Below are positions 33,096-40,626 of a stretch of DNA of 51,594 nt, piece by piece. The stretch comes from Lentzea xinjiangensis (GTDB taxonomy: Bacteria; Actinomycetota; Actinomycetes; Mycobacteriales; Pseudonocardiaceae). Below the pieces are notes generated by a model. It was given only the letters and a program-made list of their open reading frames with translations. It searched no databases and was not told where the DNA came from. The stretch lies in the NCBI RefSeq assembly GCF_900110955.1, contig NZ_FOFR01000015.1:150351-201944 (forward strand), given 5' to 3'. The translations under genes and the position numbers were made by a program. The number at the start of each line of letters is the position of its first letter. Position 1 is the first letter of the stretch.

Positions 33096-33964
33096 CGCCG
33101 CCGTCCCAGGTGGACGGTGTCGGTCTCCAGCAGGAACACGTCCTCCCTGGCTCCCACGAACTCGGAGTCGGACGGGTTGAGCAGCCGCCGCAGGGCTTCC
33201 CGGTCGGCCGGGTGCAGGTACGGCCCGGTGACCTCCGTCAGCCAGGCCAGCCGGTCGACGGCCCAGTCGCGCACGAGCTGCTTGGCCGGGGCCGGATGGT
33301 CGACGACGAAGCTGAAGGCGCTGATCTCGCCGAGGCCCGCGTCGGCCAGGGCCACGTTCCAGCCGACGGGCAGCCGGACGGAACCGGTCATGTTCTCGCG
33401 CATCGACACGAACCACGAGGCGCGGGCCGCGGCCAGGCGGTCCTGCAGGCCCGGCTCGCCGACGCCGAGGTCCCACGGGAGGAACCGCGTCTCCAGCCCT
33501 CCCTCGGCGAGGGCCAGCCAGCCGCCGGGGGCGAGGGCAGAGGCCAGGCGGCGGACACCGCGCAGTTGATCGGAGAGGTGGTGGATCACCCGCGAGCCCC
33601 AGACGAGCTCGACCGGGCCGGCGAAGGACAGCGGGTCCTCGGAGGCGAGATCGGCCAGCACGGGTTTCACCGACACGACGCCGTCGGCCTCGGCACGCGC
33701 GGCGGCGCAGGCCGCGTCGAGGAGTTCCGGGGTGGCGTCGACCAGGACGAGGACGCCGCCACCGTGCTCGCGCAGGGCCGAGACCAGCGGCACGCTCATC
33801 GAACCGGCACCGCAGCCCACGTCCATCACGACCGGTGAGTCCGGCAGCAACGAGACGAGCTTGCGGGCGACAACGGACAACGCCTCGGCCTGCAGCGAGC
33901 CGTAGCGCTTCATCGCGTGGAGGCGGGCGGACCAGTCGATCCCGTCGTGGGTGTGGTGCGGCAC
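33092..33964 (-). CDS. Class I SAM-dependent methyltransferase
   Basis: 290 residues. SAM-binding motif I VVMDVGCGAGSMSVPL (near 45-60), an acidic motif II in VLVLVDATPELLDAA and the motif III region SALAPGGWLALAEGG. VELVWGSRVIHHLSDQ is the usual motif between them. A C-terminal helical cap follows (GPYLHPADREALRRLL). The methyl acceptor is unknown. GTG start without a Shine-Dalgarno, 7 nt after TACCGT. It is followed by an overlapping zinc-ribbon gene. Confidence 0.85.
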   Translation of the reverse strand: MPHHTHDGIDWSARLHAMKRYGSLQAEALSVVARKLVSLLPDSPVVMDVGCGAGSMSVPLVSALREHGGGVLVLVDATPELLDAACAAARAEADGVVSVKPVLADLASEDPLSFAGPVELVWGSRVIHHLSDQLRGVRRLASALAPGGWLALAEGGLETRFLPWDLGVGEPGLQDRLAAARASWFVSMRENMTGSVRLPVGWNVALADAGLGEISAFSFVVDHPAPAKQLVRDWAVDRLAWLTEVTGPYLHPADREALRRLLNPSDSEFVGAREDVFLLETDTVHLGRRR

Positions 33965-33977
33965 AAGGGGAACGGTA
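33965..33977 (-). promoter_or_regulatory. Leaderless-type promoter of the methyltransferase
   Basis: TACCGT, 7 nt, GTG on the minus strand; no ribosome site. Confidence 0.5.
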
Positions 33978-34038
33978 CGGTCGAACGGCCGAGGCCGCCA
34001 TCCACCTTCTCGTGGATGACGGCCTCAGCTCGAGACTG

Positions 34039-34254
34039 TCAGAGGTCGAAGCGAGCCGCTCTGCGCCCCGCCCATCGCGACAACCTGCGCCAACGTTGCG
34101 CTGCCGCGAGGCGGTTCGCCAGGCGTTGCTCTTCCGCGAACCTCTGGGCTTCTTGTATTCGTATTCGCACGAGTTCTTCATTCAGAGACATGGGTGTCAG
34201 GGCCTCGTTCAGGTAGGCGGGCATTGTGCTGTGGTTGATCTGCACGGTGCTCAC
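34039..34254 (-). CDS. Small basic protein translated after WhiB7, 71 aa
   Basis: 71 residues, not recognised. Its GTG overlaps the whiB7 stop, so it is translated with whiB7. The N-terminal half is polar (MSTVQINHSTMPAYLNEAL). The C-terminal half is a predicted amphipathic, Arg-rich helix (RFAEEQRLANRLAAAQRWRR) with a basic tail, as in nucleic-acid- or ribosome-associated peptides. Coupling predicts induction by the same antibiotics as whiB7. Confidence 0.7.
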   Translation of the reverse strand: MSTVQINHSTMPAYLNEALTPMSLNEELVRIRIQEAQRFAEEQRLANRLAAAQRWRRLSRWAGRRAARFDL

Positions 34255-34571
34255 GCTGCCGCCTCCGTCTTGTCAGCAGTGACAACAGCCGCGTCCTTGC
34301 GCGGACGGCCACGCGGCCGCTTCCGCGCGATGACGACACCGCGCTCGAAGATCTCTCCACCCCAGACACCCCACGGCTCGTGACGTGCGAGCGCGCCTGC
34401 GAGGCACTCCGCCAGCACCGGGCAGGTCCCGCAGAAGGACTTCGCCTTCTCCAGGTCGGCCGGCGCGTCAGCGAACCAGAGGTCGGGGTTGTGGGTGCGG
34501 CAGGGCAGGTCCAGCCCTTCCGCGAGGTCCGGAAGTGTCTCGCCGGTGAGCGGGACAGTCGCGGTCAACAT
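34251..34571 (-). CDS. whiB7: WhiB7 redox-sensitive transcription factor
   Basis: 106 residues. Four [4Fe-4S] cysteines at 24, 47, 50 and 56 (CGTC..EC spacing), the sigma-binding GVWGGE turn (68-73), and an AT-hook RKRPRGRPRKD (83-93) that distinguishes WhiB7 from other Wbl proteins. It binds the region-4 part of the housekeeping sigma factor and activates intrinsic resistance genes, including its own, at promoters with an AT-rich stretch just upstream of -35. ATG start with AAGGAG 9 nt upstream. A long attenuator leader precedes it. Confidence 0.96.
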   Translation of the reverse strand: MLTATVPLTGETLPDLAEGLDLPCRTHNPDLWFADAPADLEKAKSFCGTCPVLAECLAGALARHEPWGVWGGEIFERGVVIARKRPRGRPRKDAAVVTADKTEAAA

Positions 34572-34601
34572 CTGGGTTTTCTCCTTGTGTGGGGTACGCA
34601 G

Positions 34602-34646
34602 AAAACACGAAGGCCGCGGACTCTGTGCGAGTCCGCGGCCTTCGTG
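34602..34646 (-). terminator. Attenuator terminator in the whiB7 leader (18-bp stem)
   Basis: Minus-strand transcript: CACGAAGGCCGCGGACTC pairs perfectly with GAGTCCGCGGCCTTCGTG across a 5-nt loop, followed by TTTTC. It lies between the uORF and the whiB7 start, exactly where a conditional terminator is expected. The 5' arm contains CGCGGAC, complementary to GTCCGCG (34701-34707) inside the uORF. Confidence 0.9.
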
Positions 34647-34661
34647 AGCCTGGTGGTCCTT

Positions 34662-34678
34662 CGACCCCTATGGGGTCG
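34662..34678 (-). promoter_or_regulatory. Small hairpin enclosing the uORF stop codon
   Basis: CGACCCC-ATA-GGGGTCG is a perfect 7-bp hairpin. The uORF TAG (34668-34670) falls at its apex, so a ribosome terminating there would open it. Confidence 0.7.
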
Positions 34679-34910
34679 GCAGGAGCCTTCTCACTTGATG
34701 CGCGGACAGCGCATTCGTGTAGTTGGGAACGTCATCGACGGCCGGACGCAGGCGCGGCTGCTCGATGAACAGCCCGGTGCCGCATTCACGACCCAGCAAC
34801 GCCACCGGCCGGTGGGCAGACTTCTGCCACACGGTCTGAGCGGCTGCGGACGTGCAGATGCCCTCGGGCATGGGGAGGGCGAGCGCGCGTGAAATGGTGA
34901 AGATCTTCAC
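34668..34910 (-). CDS. Upstream ORF (uORF) of the whiB7 leader, about 80 codons
   Basis: Begins GTG at 34908-34910 with GGAGGAGG 6 nt upstream, the strongest ribosome site in this leader, and ends at a TAG within a hairpin, 22 nt before the attenuator. The peptide (MKIFTISRALALPMPEG... ending RRLLPTP) resembles no known protein and is long for a leader peptide. By analogy with actinobacterial whiB7/wblC leaders, ribosome stalling or loss of translation here would change RNA folding and relieve termination when translation is inhibited. Confidence 0.65.
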   Translation of the reverse strand: MKIFTISRALALPMPEGICTSAAAQTVWQKSAHRPVALLGRECGTGLFIEQPRLRPAVDDVPNYTNALSAHQVRRLLPTP

Positions 34911-34995
34911 GGTGCACCTCCTCCAAGAGAGCTCTGTCGTCAAGAGAGAGCAGTAGTAGTTCTTCTTCCCCAGACGGGTCCTCCGGACCCGGCAT
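34786..34995 (-). CDS. Possible first uORF of the whiB7 leader, with tandem CTA codons
   Basis: ATG at 34993-34995 lies only 4 nt after the -10 hexamer, so it could be read only if transcription starts at or before it. The frame MPGPEDPSGEEELLLLSLDD has three GAA codons, then CTA CTA CTG CTC; CTA is rare in such GC-rich genomes. It overlaps the longer uORF in another frame. Low-confidence leader peptide of about 69 codons. Confidence 0.35.
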   Translation of the reverse strand: MPGPEDPSGEEELLLLSLDDRALLEEVHREDLHHFTRARPPHARGHLHVRSRSDRVAEVCPPAGGVAGS

Positions 34996-34999
34996 GAGC

Positions 35000-35039
35000 A
35001 GGTTATGACCCCGTCCCACGGGCCCGCAACCTATTTAGG
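35000..35039 (-). promoter_or_regulatory. whiB7 promoter with WhiB7-type AT-rich box
   Basis: On the minus strand CCTAAATAGG (35030-35039) directly precedes TTGCGG (-35, 35024-35029), then 18 nt, then TAACCT (-10, 35000-35005). The AT-rich stretch touching -35 is the established recognition feature of WhiB7-activated promoters, so autoactivation is expected. Confidence 0.75.
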
Positions 35040-35053
35040 AAAACTTGTCCCGA

Positions 35054-37123
35054 TCAGGTGGCGGGGTACCCGACACCGGCCCGGACCAGCCCCAACACGT
35101 CGTCGCCGAACTTGTCGAGCTTCGACGCGCCGATCCCGGAGATCGCCACCAGCCCCGCCGTGTCGGTGGGCCGCTGTTCGGCGATGGCCATGAGCGTCGC
35201 GTCGGTGAAGACGACGTACGCGGGCACCTTCAGCTCGCGCGCCCGCGCCGAACGCCACTGGCGCAGCGACTCGAGCAGTTCCTCGTCCACATCGGACGGA
35301 CACGACCGGCACCGTCCCAGCTTCACCGCCTGCGCCTCGACCAGGGTCGCGGCGCACACCCGGCAGGTCGGCTTCTCCTTCTTCATCAGAGGAGGGCGCT
35401 GCGCGCCGGCGGATACACGGGCGGCCGGGTGGTTCTCCGGCACCAGGTTGTAGAGGAACCTCGAACGGCGGCGGTACTTGCGCCCACCGGCCGCGCGCGA
35501 CAGCGCCCACGACAGCCAAAGGTGTTCACGCGCGCGAGTGACACCCACGTACAGAAGGCGGCGTTCTTCTTCGATCTTCGCCTCGTCGCCGTCGGCGTAC
35601 TGGATCGGCATCGTGCCCTCGACCAGTCCGACGAGGAACACGGCGTCCCACTCGAGGCCCTTCGAGGCGTGCAGCGATGCCAGCGTCACGCCTTCGACCG
35701 TCGGCGGGTGCTGGGCCTCCGCCCGCACGTCGAGCTCGACGCAGAACCGCGGCAGGTCGGCCTCCGGCGCGGAGACGGCGAACTCCTCGGCCAGCTCGAC
35801 CAGCGCGAGCAACGACTCCCAGCGCTCCCGCGCGGAGCCGCCGGTCGGCGGCTCGTCGGTGAGCCCGACGCGGGCCAGCACCGCGCGGACGACCTCCGGG
35901 AGGCTGCCGGACGTCTCGCCCGCCGTGCGCAACGCGATCATCGCCTGGCGCACCTCGGCGCGCTCGAAGAACCGCTCGCCACCGCGGACCAGGTAGGGGA
36001 TGCCCAGCGAGGCGAGCGCCTGCTCGTACACCTCCGACTGCGCGTTGACGCGGTAGAGGACCGCGATCTCGGAGGCGGCGACCCCCTCGTCGAGCAGTGT
36101 CTTGACGCGACCGGCGACCGCGTCCGCCTCCGCCGGCTCGTCGTCGAACTCGTGGAACCGCGGCGGCGGTCCTTCGGGCCGTTGCCCGACCAGGTTGAGC
36201 CGCGAGCCGGCGGGACGCCCGCGCGCCCACTTGATGACGTCGTTGGCCAGGGCGACGACCTGGGGCGTCGACCGGTAGTCGCGTTCCAGCCGCACGACCA
36301 CGGCCTCGGGGAACCGGCGCGCGAAGTTGAGCAGCGGCTGCGGCGAGGCGCCCGCGAAGGAGTAGATGGTCTGGTTCGCGTCGCCGACCACCGTCAGGTC
36401 GTCGCGGGCGCCGAGCCACGCGTCGAGCACGCGCTGCTGCAGCGGCGTCACGTCCTGGTACTCGTCGACGACGAAGCAGCGGTAGCGGTCGCGGAACTCC
36501 TGCGCGACCTCCGCGTTGTCCTCCAGCGCGCCCGCCGTGTAGAGCAGCAGGTCGTCGAAGTCGAGCAGCTGCGCCTCGTTCTTGAGCTGCTCGTAGGTCG
36601 CGTAGAGCTTCATGATCTGCTCGGCGGGCGCCGGGATGTCCCGCGCGGCGCGCGCGGCGGCCGCCGGGTAGTCCTCCGGCGTGAGCAGCGACGCCTTCGC
36701 CCACTCGATCTCGCTGGTGAGGTCGCGCAGCGCGTCCGCCTCGGTCGGCAGGCCCAGCCGGGACGCGGCGCGGCCGACGACGCGGATCTTCTGGTCGACG
36801 AGCTCCCAGCGCGGGCCGCCGATCACGCGCGGCCAGAAGTAGCGCAACTGGCGTGAGGCGGCGGCGTGGAACGTCACGGCCTGGGCGCCGTGCACGTCGA
36901 GTGAGCGCAAACGCGTGCGCATCTCACCCGCGGCGCGCTTGGTGAACGTGACGGCGAGGACCTGCGACGGGGCGACGTGACCGCGTTGGCACAGGTAGGC
37001 GATGCGATGGGTGATGGTCCGCGTCTTGCCGGTGCCGGCGCCCGCGAGCACGCACACCGGGCCGCGCGGCGCCTCGACCGCTGCGCGCTGTTCCGGATCG
37101 AGACCCTCCAGCAACGCGTCCAT
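35054..37123 (-). CDS. uvrD2: UvrD2-type superfamily 1 DNA helicase
   Basis: 689 residues from ATG 37123. The ATP site is LAGAGTGKTRTITHR (26-40). Other SF1 motifs are FVVDEYQDVTPLQQRVLD, GDANQTIYSFAGAS, RLERDYRST, LASLHASKGLEWDAVFLVG and LLYVGVTRA. Unlike UvrD1, it ends with a tetracysteine CRVC..CRSC (587-608) and an HRDC domain (613-685), both specific to actinobacterial UvrD2, a 3'-5' helicase important for growth. It lies upstream of whiB7 on the same strand, as in M. tuberculosis. Confidence 0.95.
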   Translation of the reverse strand: MDALLEGLDPEQRAAVEAPRGPVCVLAGAGTGKTRTITHRIAYLCQRGHVAPSQVLAVTFTKRAAGEMRTRLRSLDVHGAQAVTFHAAASRQLRYFWPRVIGGPRWELVDQKIRVVGRAASRLGLPTEADALRDLTSEIEWAKASLLTPEDYPAAAARAARDIPAPAEQIMKLYATYEQLKNEAQLLDFDDLLLYTAGALEDNAEVAQEFRDRYRCFVVDEYQDVTPLQQRVLDAWLGARDDLTVVGDANQTIYSFAGASPQPLLNFARRFPEAVVVRLERDYRSTPQVVALANDVIKWARGRPAGSRLNLVGQRPEGPPPRFHEFDDEPAEADAVAGRVKTLLDEGVAASEIAVLYRVNAQSEVYEQALASLGIPYLVRGGERFFERAEVRQAMIALRTAGETSGSLPEVVRAVLARVGLTDEPPTGGSARERWESLLALVELAEEFAVSAPEADLPRFCVELDVRAEAQHPPTVEGVTLASLHASKGLEWDAVFLVGLVEGTMPIQYADGDEAKIEEERRLLYVGVTRAREHLWLSWALSRAAGGRKYRRRSRFLYNLVPENHPAARVSAGAQRPPLMKKEKPTCRVCAATLVEAQAVKLGRCRSCPSDVDEELLESLRQWRSARARELKVPAYVVFTDATLMAIAEQRPTDTAGLVAISGIGASKLDKFGDDVLGLVRAGVGYPAT

Positions 37124-37172
37124 GCCCGGCAGTCTCGCAGACGGCCGATGCGAGTCTGATACCACCGCGCCG

Positions 37173-37184
37173 TATCCTGTCCTC
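37173..37184 (+). promoter_or_regulatory. Leaderless-type promoter of the DUF4191 gene
   Basis: TATCCT, 6 nt, ATG; no ribosome site. Confidence 0.6.
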
Positions 37185-37913
37185 ATGGCTGGTAAGCAGG
37201 ACAAGGCGGCTGCCAAGGAAGCGGCGAAGGTTCGCCGCGCGGCTTCACGCGAACGGCGCAAGCAGATCTTCGAGGCGTTCAAGATGCAGCGCCGCGAGGA
37301 CAAGGCGCTCGTTCCGCTGATGCTGGGCGCGCTGCTCGGCGTCACCGCGATCGCCGTGGTCCTCGGCCTGGTCTTCGACGCGGTCTGGATGTTCGTGCCG
37401 CTGGGCGTCGCGATCGGCGCGCTGCTGGCCGTGATCATCTTCGGCCGCCGGGTGCAGAGCAACGTCTTCCGCAAGGCCGACGGCCAGCCGGGCGCGGGCG
37501 CGTGGGCGCTCGAGAACCTGCGCGGCCGCTGGCGCGTCACCCCCGCCGTCGCGGGCACCACCCAGCTCGACGCCGTGCACCGCGTGCTCGGCCGGCCGGG
37601 TGTGGTCCTGGTCGCCGAGGGCGCTCCGCAGCGGGTCAAGCCGCTGCTCGCGCAGGAGAAGAAGCGCATCGCGCGCGTCATCGGCGAGACGCCCATCTAC
37701 GACTTCATCATCGGCACCGAGGCCGGCCAGGTCCCGCTGAAGAAGCTGCAGTCGACCCTGATGAAGCTGCCGCGCAACATCACGGCCGCCCAGGTCGACG
37801 CGCTCGAGACCCGTCTCGCCGCACTGTCCAGCCGCGGTGCCGCGCTGCCCAAGGGTCCGATGCCGCAGGGCGCCAAGATGCGCAACGTCCAGCGCACCCT
37901 GCGCCGCCGCTGA
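37185..37913 (+). CDS. DUF4191 integral membrane protein
   Basis: 242 residues. A charged N-terminus (KQDKAAAKEAAKVRRAASRERRKQI) precedes two close membrane segments (about 45-65 and 70-90). The cytoplasmic remainder contains GAWALENLRGRWRVTPAVAGT and KKLQSTLMKLPRNI. It is a family restricted to actinobacteria (Rv2219-like) of unknown function, found upstream of RDD and glnA genes. Divergent from uvrD2, convergent with the RDD gene. Confidence 0.9.
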   Translation: MAGKQDKAAAKEAAKVRRAASRERRKQIFEAFKMQRREDKALVPLMLGALLGVTAIAVVLGLVFDAVWMFVPLGVAIGALLAVIIFGRRVQSNVFRKADGQPGAGAWALENLRGRWRVTPAVAGTTQLDAVHRVLGRPGVVLVAEGAPQRVKPLLAQEKKRIARVIGETPIYDFIIGTEAGQVPLKKLQSTLMKLPRNITAAQVDALETRLAALSSRGAALPKGPMPQGAKMRNVQRTLRRR

Positions 37914-37932
37914 GGCGAGCTCCCACCACGCG

Positions 37933-37969
37933 AAAAGGCCCGCCGCACGAGTTGTGCGGCGGGCCTTTT
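37933..37969. terminator. Bidirectional terminator (16-bp stem)
   Basis: AAAAGGCCCGCCGCAC and GTGCGGCGGGCCTTTT with a 5-nt loop, between convergent DUF4191 and RDD genes; the A/T ends give a U-tract in both directions. Confidence 0.9.
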
Positions 37970-37994
37970 CGCTGTTCACAGCCTTCTAGTGCGG

Positions 37995-38468
37995 CTACCG
38001 GACCTTGATGACGACCGTGCCGGCCGCCTTGTCGTGCAGGCACCGCCCGTCCGAGTCCCAGACCAGCGCCGGGATGAGCGGGAAGATGAGGACCGTGCGC
38101 AGCAGCGCGCGGGGCAGGTGCACGAACGCCTTGCCGTCGATGCGCGCCACCCGCAGCCCGAACAGCGCGTGCCCCGGCGTGAACCCGAAGAACGCCACCG
38201 CGACCACGGTGATGACGAACCAGACCAGCAGGCTCCAGTTGCGCGGCAGGTCGGGCTGGGTGAACACCGCGGCGACGCCCGCGGCGAGGAGGAAGTCGGC
38301 CAGGATGGCGAACGTGCGCCGCCCGATCGAGGCGATGGAGCCCGGCCCCTTCTCCGGGAAGCCGTGGCGCTCACCGCGCCAGCGCTGCCCGGTCCCGTCG
38401 TTCGAATCGTCACCCGGCGACAGCGCCGAGCTGGGTCCTGACAGCCACGAACCGGTCCACCTGCTCAC
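37995..38468 (-). CDS. RDD family membrane protein
   Basis: 157 residues. RDD features are the opening ASIGRRTFAILADFLLAAGVA with the Arg and Asp in the first segment, then two further membrane segments around 85-105 and 125-145; the second is preceded by TPGHALFGLRVARIDGK. The N-terminal 45 residues are hydrophilic. The function is unknown; the gene order with DUF4191 and glnA is conserved. GTG start at 38468, 6 nt after TACTCT. Confidence 0.87.
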   Translation of the reverse strand: MSRWTGSWLSGPSSALSPGDDSNDGTGQRWRGERHGFPEKGPGSIASIGRRTFAILADFLLAAGVAAVFTQPDLPRNWSLLVWFVITVVAVAFFGFTPGHALFGLRVARIDGKAFVHLPRALLRTVLIFPLIPALVWDSDGRCLHDKAAGTVVIKVR

Positions 38469-38480
38469 TCCACCAGAGTA
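38469..38480 (-). promoter_or_regulatory. Leaderless-type promoter of the RDD gene
   Basis: TACTCT, 6 nt (GGTGGA), GTG on the minus strand; GGTGGA abuts the start codon and is too close for a normal ribosome site. Confidence 0.45.
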
Positions 38481-38537
38481 AGCCCGTGAACGCGGGGTGA
38501 GGATCGGCAGGTCGCCTTGCCGCCGTGGACCCGCCCG

Positions 38538-38575
38538 TTAACACTGGCGAAACATCCGAGTGACGGACGGGCAAC
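38538..38575 (+). promoter_or_regulatory. GlnR-type binding site (a1-b1-a2-b2) upstream of glnA
   Basis: TTAAC-6nt-GAAAC-6nt-GTGAC-6nt-GCAAC, matching the actinobacterial GlnR consensus gTnAC-n6-GaAAC repeated twice with constant 6-nt gaps. It ends 62 nt before the glnA start. TACGGT at 38585-38590 is a candidate -10. GlnR would activate glnA under nitrogen limitation. Confidence 0.8.
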
Positions 38576-38637
38576 ACCGCCGACATACGGTCGCTCGCGA
38601 TGACCAGCCGTTGTCCATAGTCAAGGAGTCGACGAGG

Positions 38638-40062
38638 GTGTTCAAGAATTCCGACGAGGTGCTGAAGTTCATCTCCGACGAGGGCGTCAAGTTCGTCGAC
38701 GTGCGGTTCAGCGACCTGCCCGGCGTGATGCAGCACTTCACGCTGCCGGCCAAGGCGTTCGACGCCGACGCGATCGAAGAGGGTCTCGCCTTCGACGGCT
38801 CCTCAGTGCGTGGCTTCCAGTCCATCCACGAGTCGGACATGCTGCTGCTGCCCGACCTGTACACCGCGCGCCTGGACCCGTTCCGCATCGAGAAGACGCT
38901 GATCGTCAACTTCTTCGTGCACGACCCGTTCACGCGTGAGGCCTACAGCCGCGACCCGCGCAACATCGCGCGCAAGGCCGAGCAGTACATCACCGAGTCG
39001 GGCATCGCCGACACCGCGTACTTCGGTGCCGAGGCCGAGTTCTACATCTTCGACTCGGTCCAGTTCGACACCACCGCCAACGCCAGCTTCCACAAGATCG
39101 ACGCGGTCTCCGGCTGGTGGAACACCGGCCGTGAGGAAGAGGGCGGCAACCTCGGCTACAAGGTCAAGTACAAGGGCGGCTACTTCCCGGTCACCCCGAA
39201 CGACCACTACGCCGACCTGCGCGACCAGATGGTCCTCAACATGGAGGCCCAGGGCTTCACCGTCGAGCGCGCCCACCACGAGGTCGGCACCGGCGGCCAG
39301 GCCGAGATCAACTACAAGTTCAACACGCTGCTGCACGCCGCGGACGACCTGATGCTGTTCAAGTACATCATCAAGAACACGGCGTGGCAGGCCGGCAAGA
39401 CCGTGACGTTCATGCCGAAGCCGCTGTTCGGCGACAACGGCTCGGGCATGCACACCCACCAGTCGCTGTGGAAGGACGGCGCGCCGCTGTTCCACGACGA
39501 GAGCGGCTACGCGGGCCTGTCCGACACCGCCCGCCACTACATCGGCGGCATCCTGCACCACGCGCCGTCGCTGCTGGCCTTCACCAACCCGACGGTGAAC
39601 AGCTACCACCGCCTGGTCCCCGGCTACGAGGCCCCGGTCTCGCTGGTCTACTCGCAGCGCAACCGCTCGGCGTGCGTCCGCATCCCGATCACGGGCAACA
39701 ACCCGAAGGCCAAGCGCATCGAGTTCCGCTGCCCCGACTCGTCCGGCAACCCGTACCTCGCCTTCTCGGCGATGGTCATGGCGGGCCTCGACGGCGTGAA
39801 GAACAAGATCGAGCCGCCGGCCCCGATCGACAAGGACCTCTACGAGCTCCCGCCCGAGGAGGCCCGCGACGTCAAGCAGGTCCCCGCGACGCTGGACGCC
39901 GTGCTCGACAACCTGGAGGCCGACCACGAGTTCCTGCTCGAGGGCGGCGTGTTCACGCCGGACGTGATCGACACCTGGATCTCGTACAAGCGCGAGCAGG
40001 AGATCGACCCGCTGCGGCTGCGCCCGAACCCCTACGAGTTCGCGCTCTACTACGACGTGTGA
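38638..40062 (+). CDS. glnA: Type I glutamine synthetase
   Basis: 474 residues from GTG 38638, with AAGGAG 9 nt upstream. GSI motifs are GLAFDGSSVRGFQSI, FGAEAEFYIFD, HHEVGTGGQAEINYKF, PLFGDNGSGMHTHQSLWKDG and NRSACVRIP. The adenylylation site Tyr402 lies in DKDLYELPPEE, which marks the GSI-beta class regulated by GlnE, encoded 4 kb away. It makes glutamine from glutamate, ammonia and ATP as a cytosolic dodecamer. A GlnR box precedes it. Confidence 0.97.
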   Translation: MFKNSDEVLKFISDEGVKFVDVRFSDLPGVMQHFTLPAKAFDADAIEEGLAFDGSSVRGFQSIHESDMLLLPDLYTARLDPFRIEKTLIVNFFVHDPFTREAYSRDPRNIARKAEQYITESGIADTAYFGAEAEFYIFDSVQFDTTANASFHKIDAVSGWWNTGREEEGGNLGYKVKYKGGYFPVTPNDHYADLRDQMVLNMEAQGFTVERAHHEVGTGGQAEINYKFNTLLHAADDLMLFKYIIKNTAWQAGKTVTFMPKPLFGDNGSGMHTHQSLWKDGAPLFHDESGYAGLSDTARHYIGGILHHAPSLLAFTNPTVNSYHRLVPGYEAPVSLVYSQRNRSACVRIPITGNNPKAKRIEFRCPDSSGNPYLAFSAMVMAGLDGVKNKIEPPAPIDKDLYELPPEEARDVKQVPATLDAVLDNLEADHEFLLEGGVFTPDVIDTWISYKREQEIDPLRLRPNPYEFALYYDV

Positions 40063-40416
40063 TCGGCGCGGGGCTTTGACCAGGCGTTTCGCCGGTTGAA
40101 GCTCTGGTCGGGCCGTCTGATCGTGTGAGGCCGAGGGCCGGGTGACCAGTGGTCGCCCGGCCCTCGGCGCGTTTGTGCTGGACGAGCCGAGCCGTGCGAC
40201 CGAAGACGGGACCAGGGTGGTCGCTCCACCTCGACGTAGGAGTCGTTCGTCCTGGAAGGCCCGGTGGACCTCCGCCGAGCCTTCCGGCTCCTGTAACGCC
40301 TGCTCCACCGACCGCGAAATACGCGGTGATGACAGCAGGGATCATCTGGGTTTTCGCGGCCACCGCCGACTCCTAGCGGAGCCTGCCCGAAACCCGCGGA
40401 CCTCCTCCTCTACGGA
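40063..40416. other. No confident gene between glnA and the small membrane protein
   Basis: Short frames on both strands lack ribosome sites and typical codon use. No strong terminator is visible directly after glnA. Confidence 0.45.
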
Positions 40417-40626
40417 GTGGTGCTCGCGCTGGCAGCGGGCCTCGTCGCCTTCTCGGTCCGCTTCTCCACAGGGCTCGCCCGGCTTCTCCTGCGCCGGCTG
40501 GACAGCAGGTCAGACGTGACGAACCAGGCCACGTGCGAGGTGCACGGCGACGTCATCCAGATCGGTGTCGTCCACGGGGACCTCACGATCCACCAGACGT
40601 GCCGGCGATGTCGCGGACACGTTTGA
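40417..40626 (+). CDS. Small membrane-anchored protein with a HGDVIQ..HGDLTI motif
   Basis: 69 residues; GTG 40417 or 40420 preceded by GGAG. An N-terminal hydrophobic segment (VLALAAGLVAFSVRF) and Arg-rich stretch precede CEVHGDVIQIGVVHGDLTIHQTCRRCRG. The repeated HGD-[VL]-[IT]-[QI] strand motif resembles short beta-repeats in actinobacterial signalling and effector-associated proteins. Four cysteines may bind metal. Unassigned. A strong terminator overlaps its stop. Confidence 0.6.
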   Translation: MVLALAAGLVAFSVRFSTGLARLLLRRLDSRSDVTNQATCEVHGDVIQIGVVHGDLTIHQTCRRCRGHV

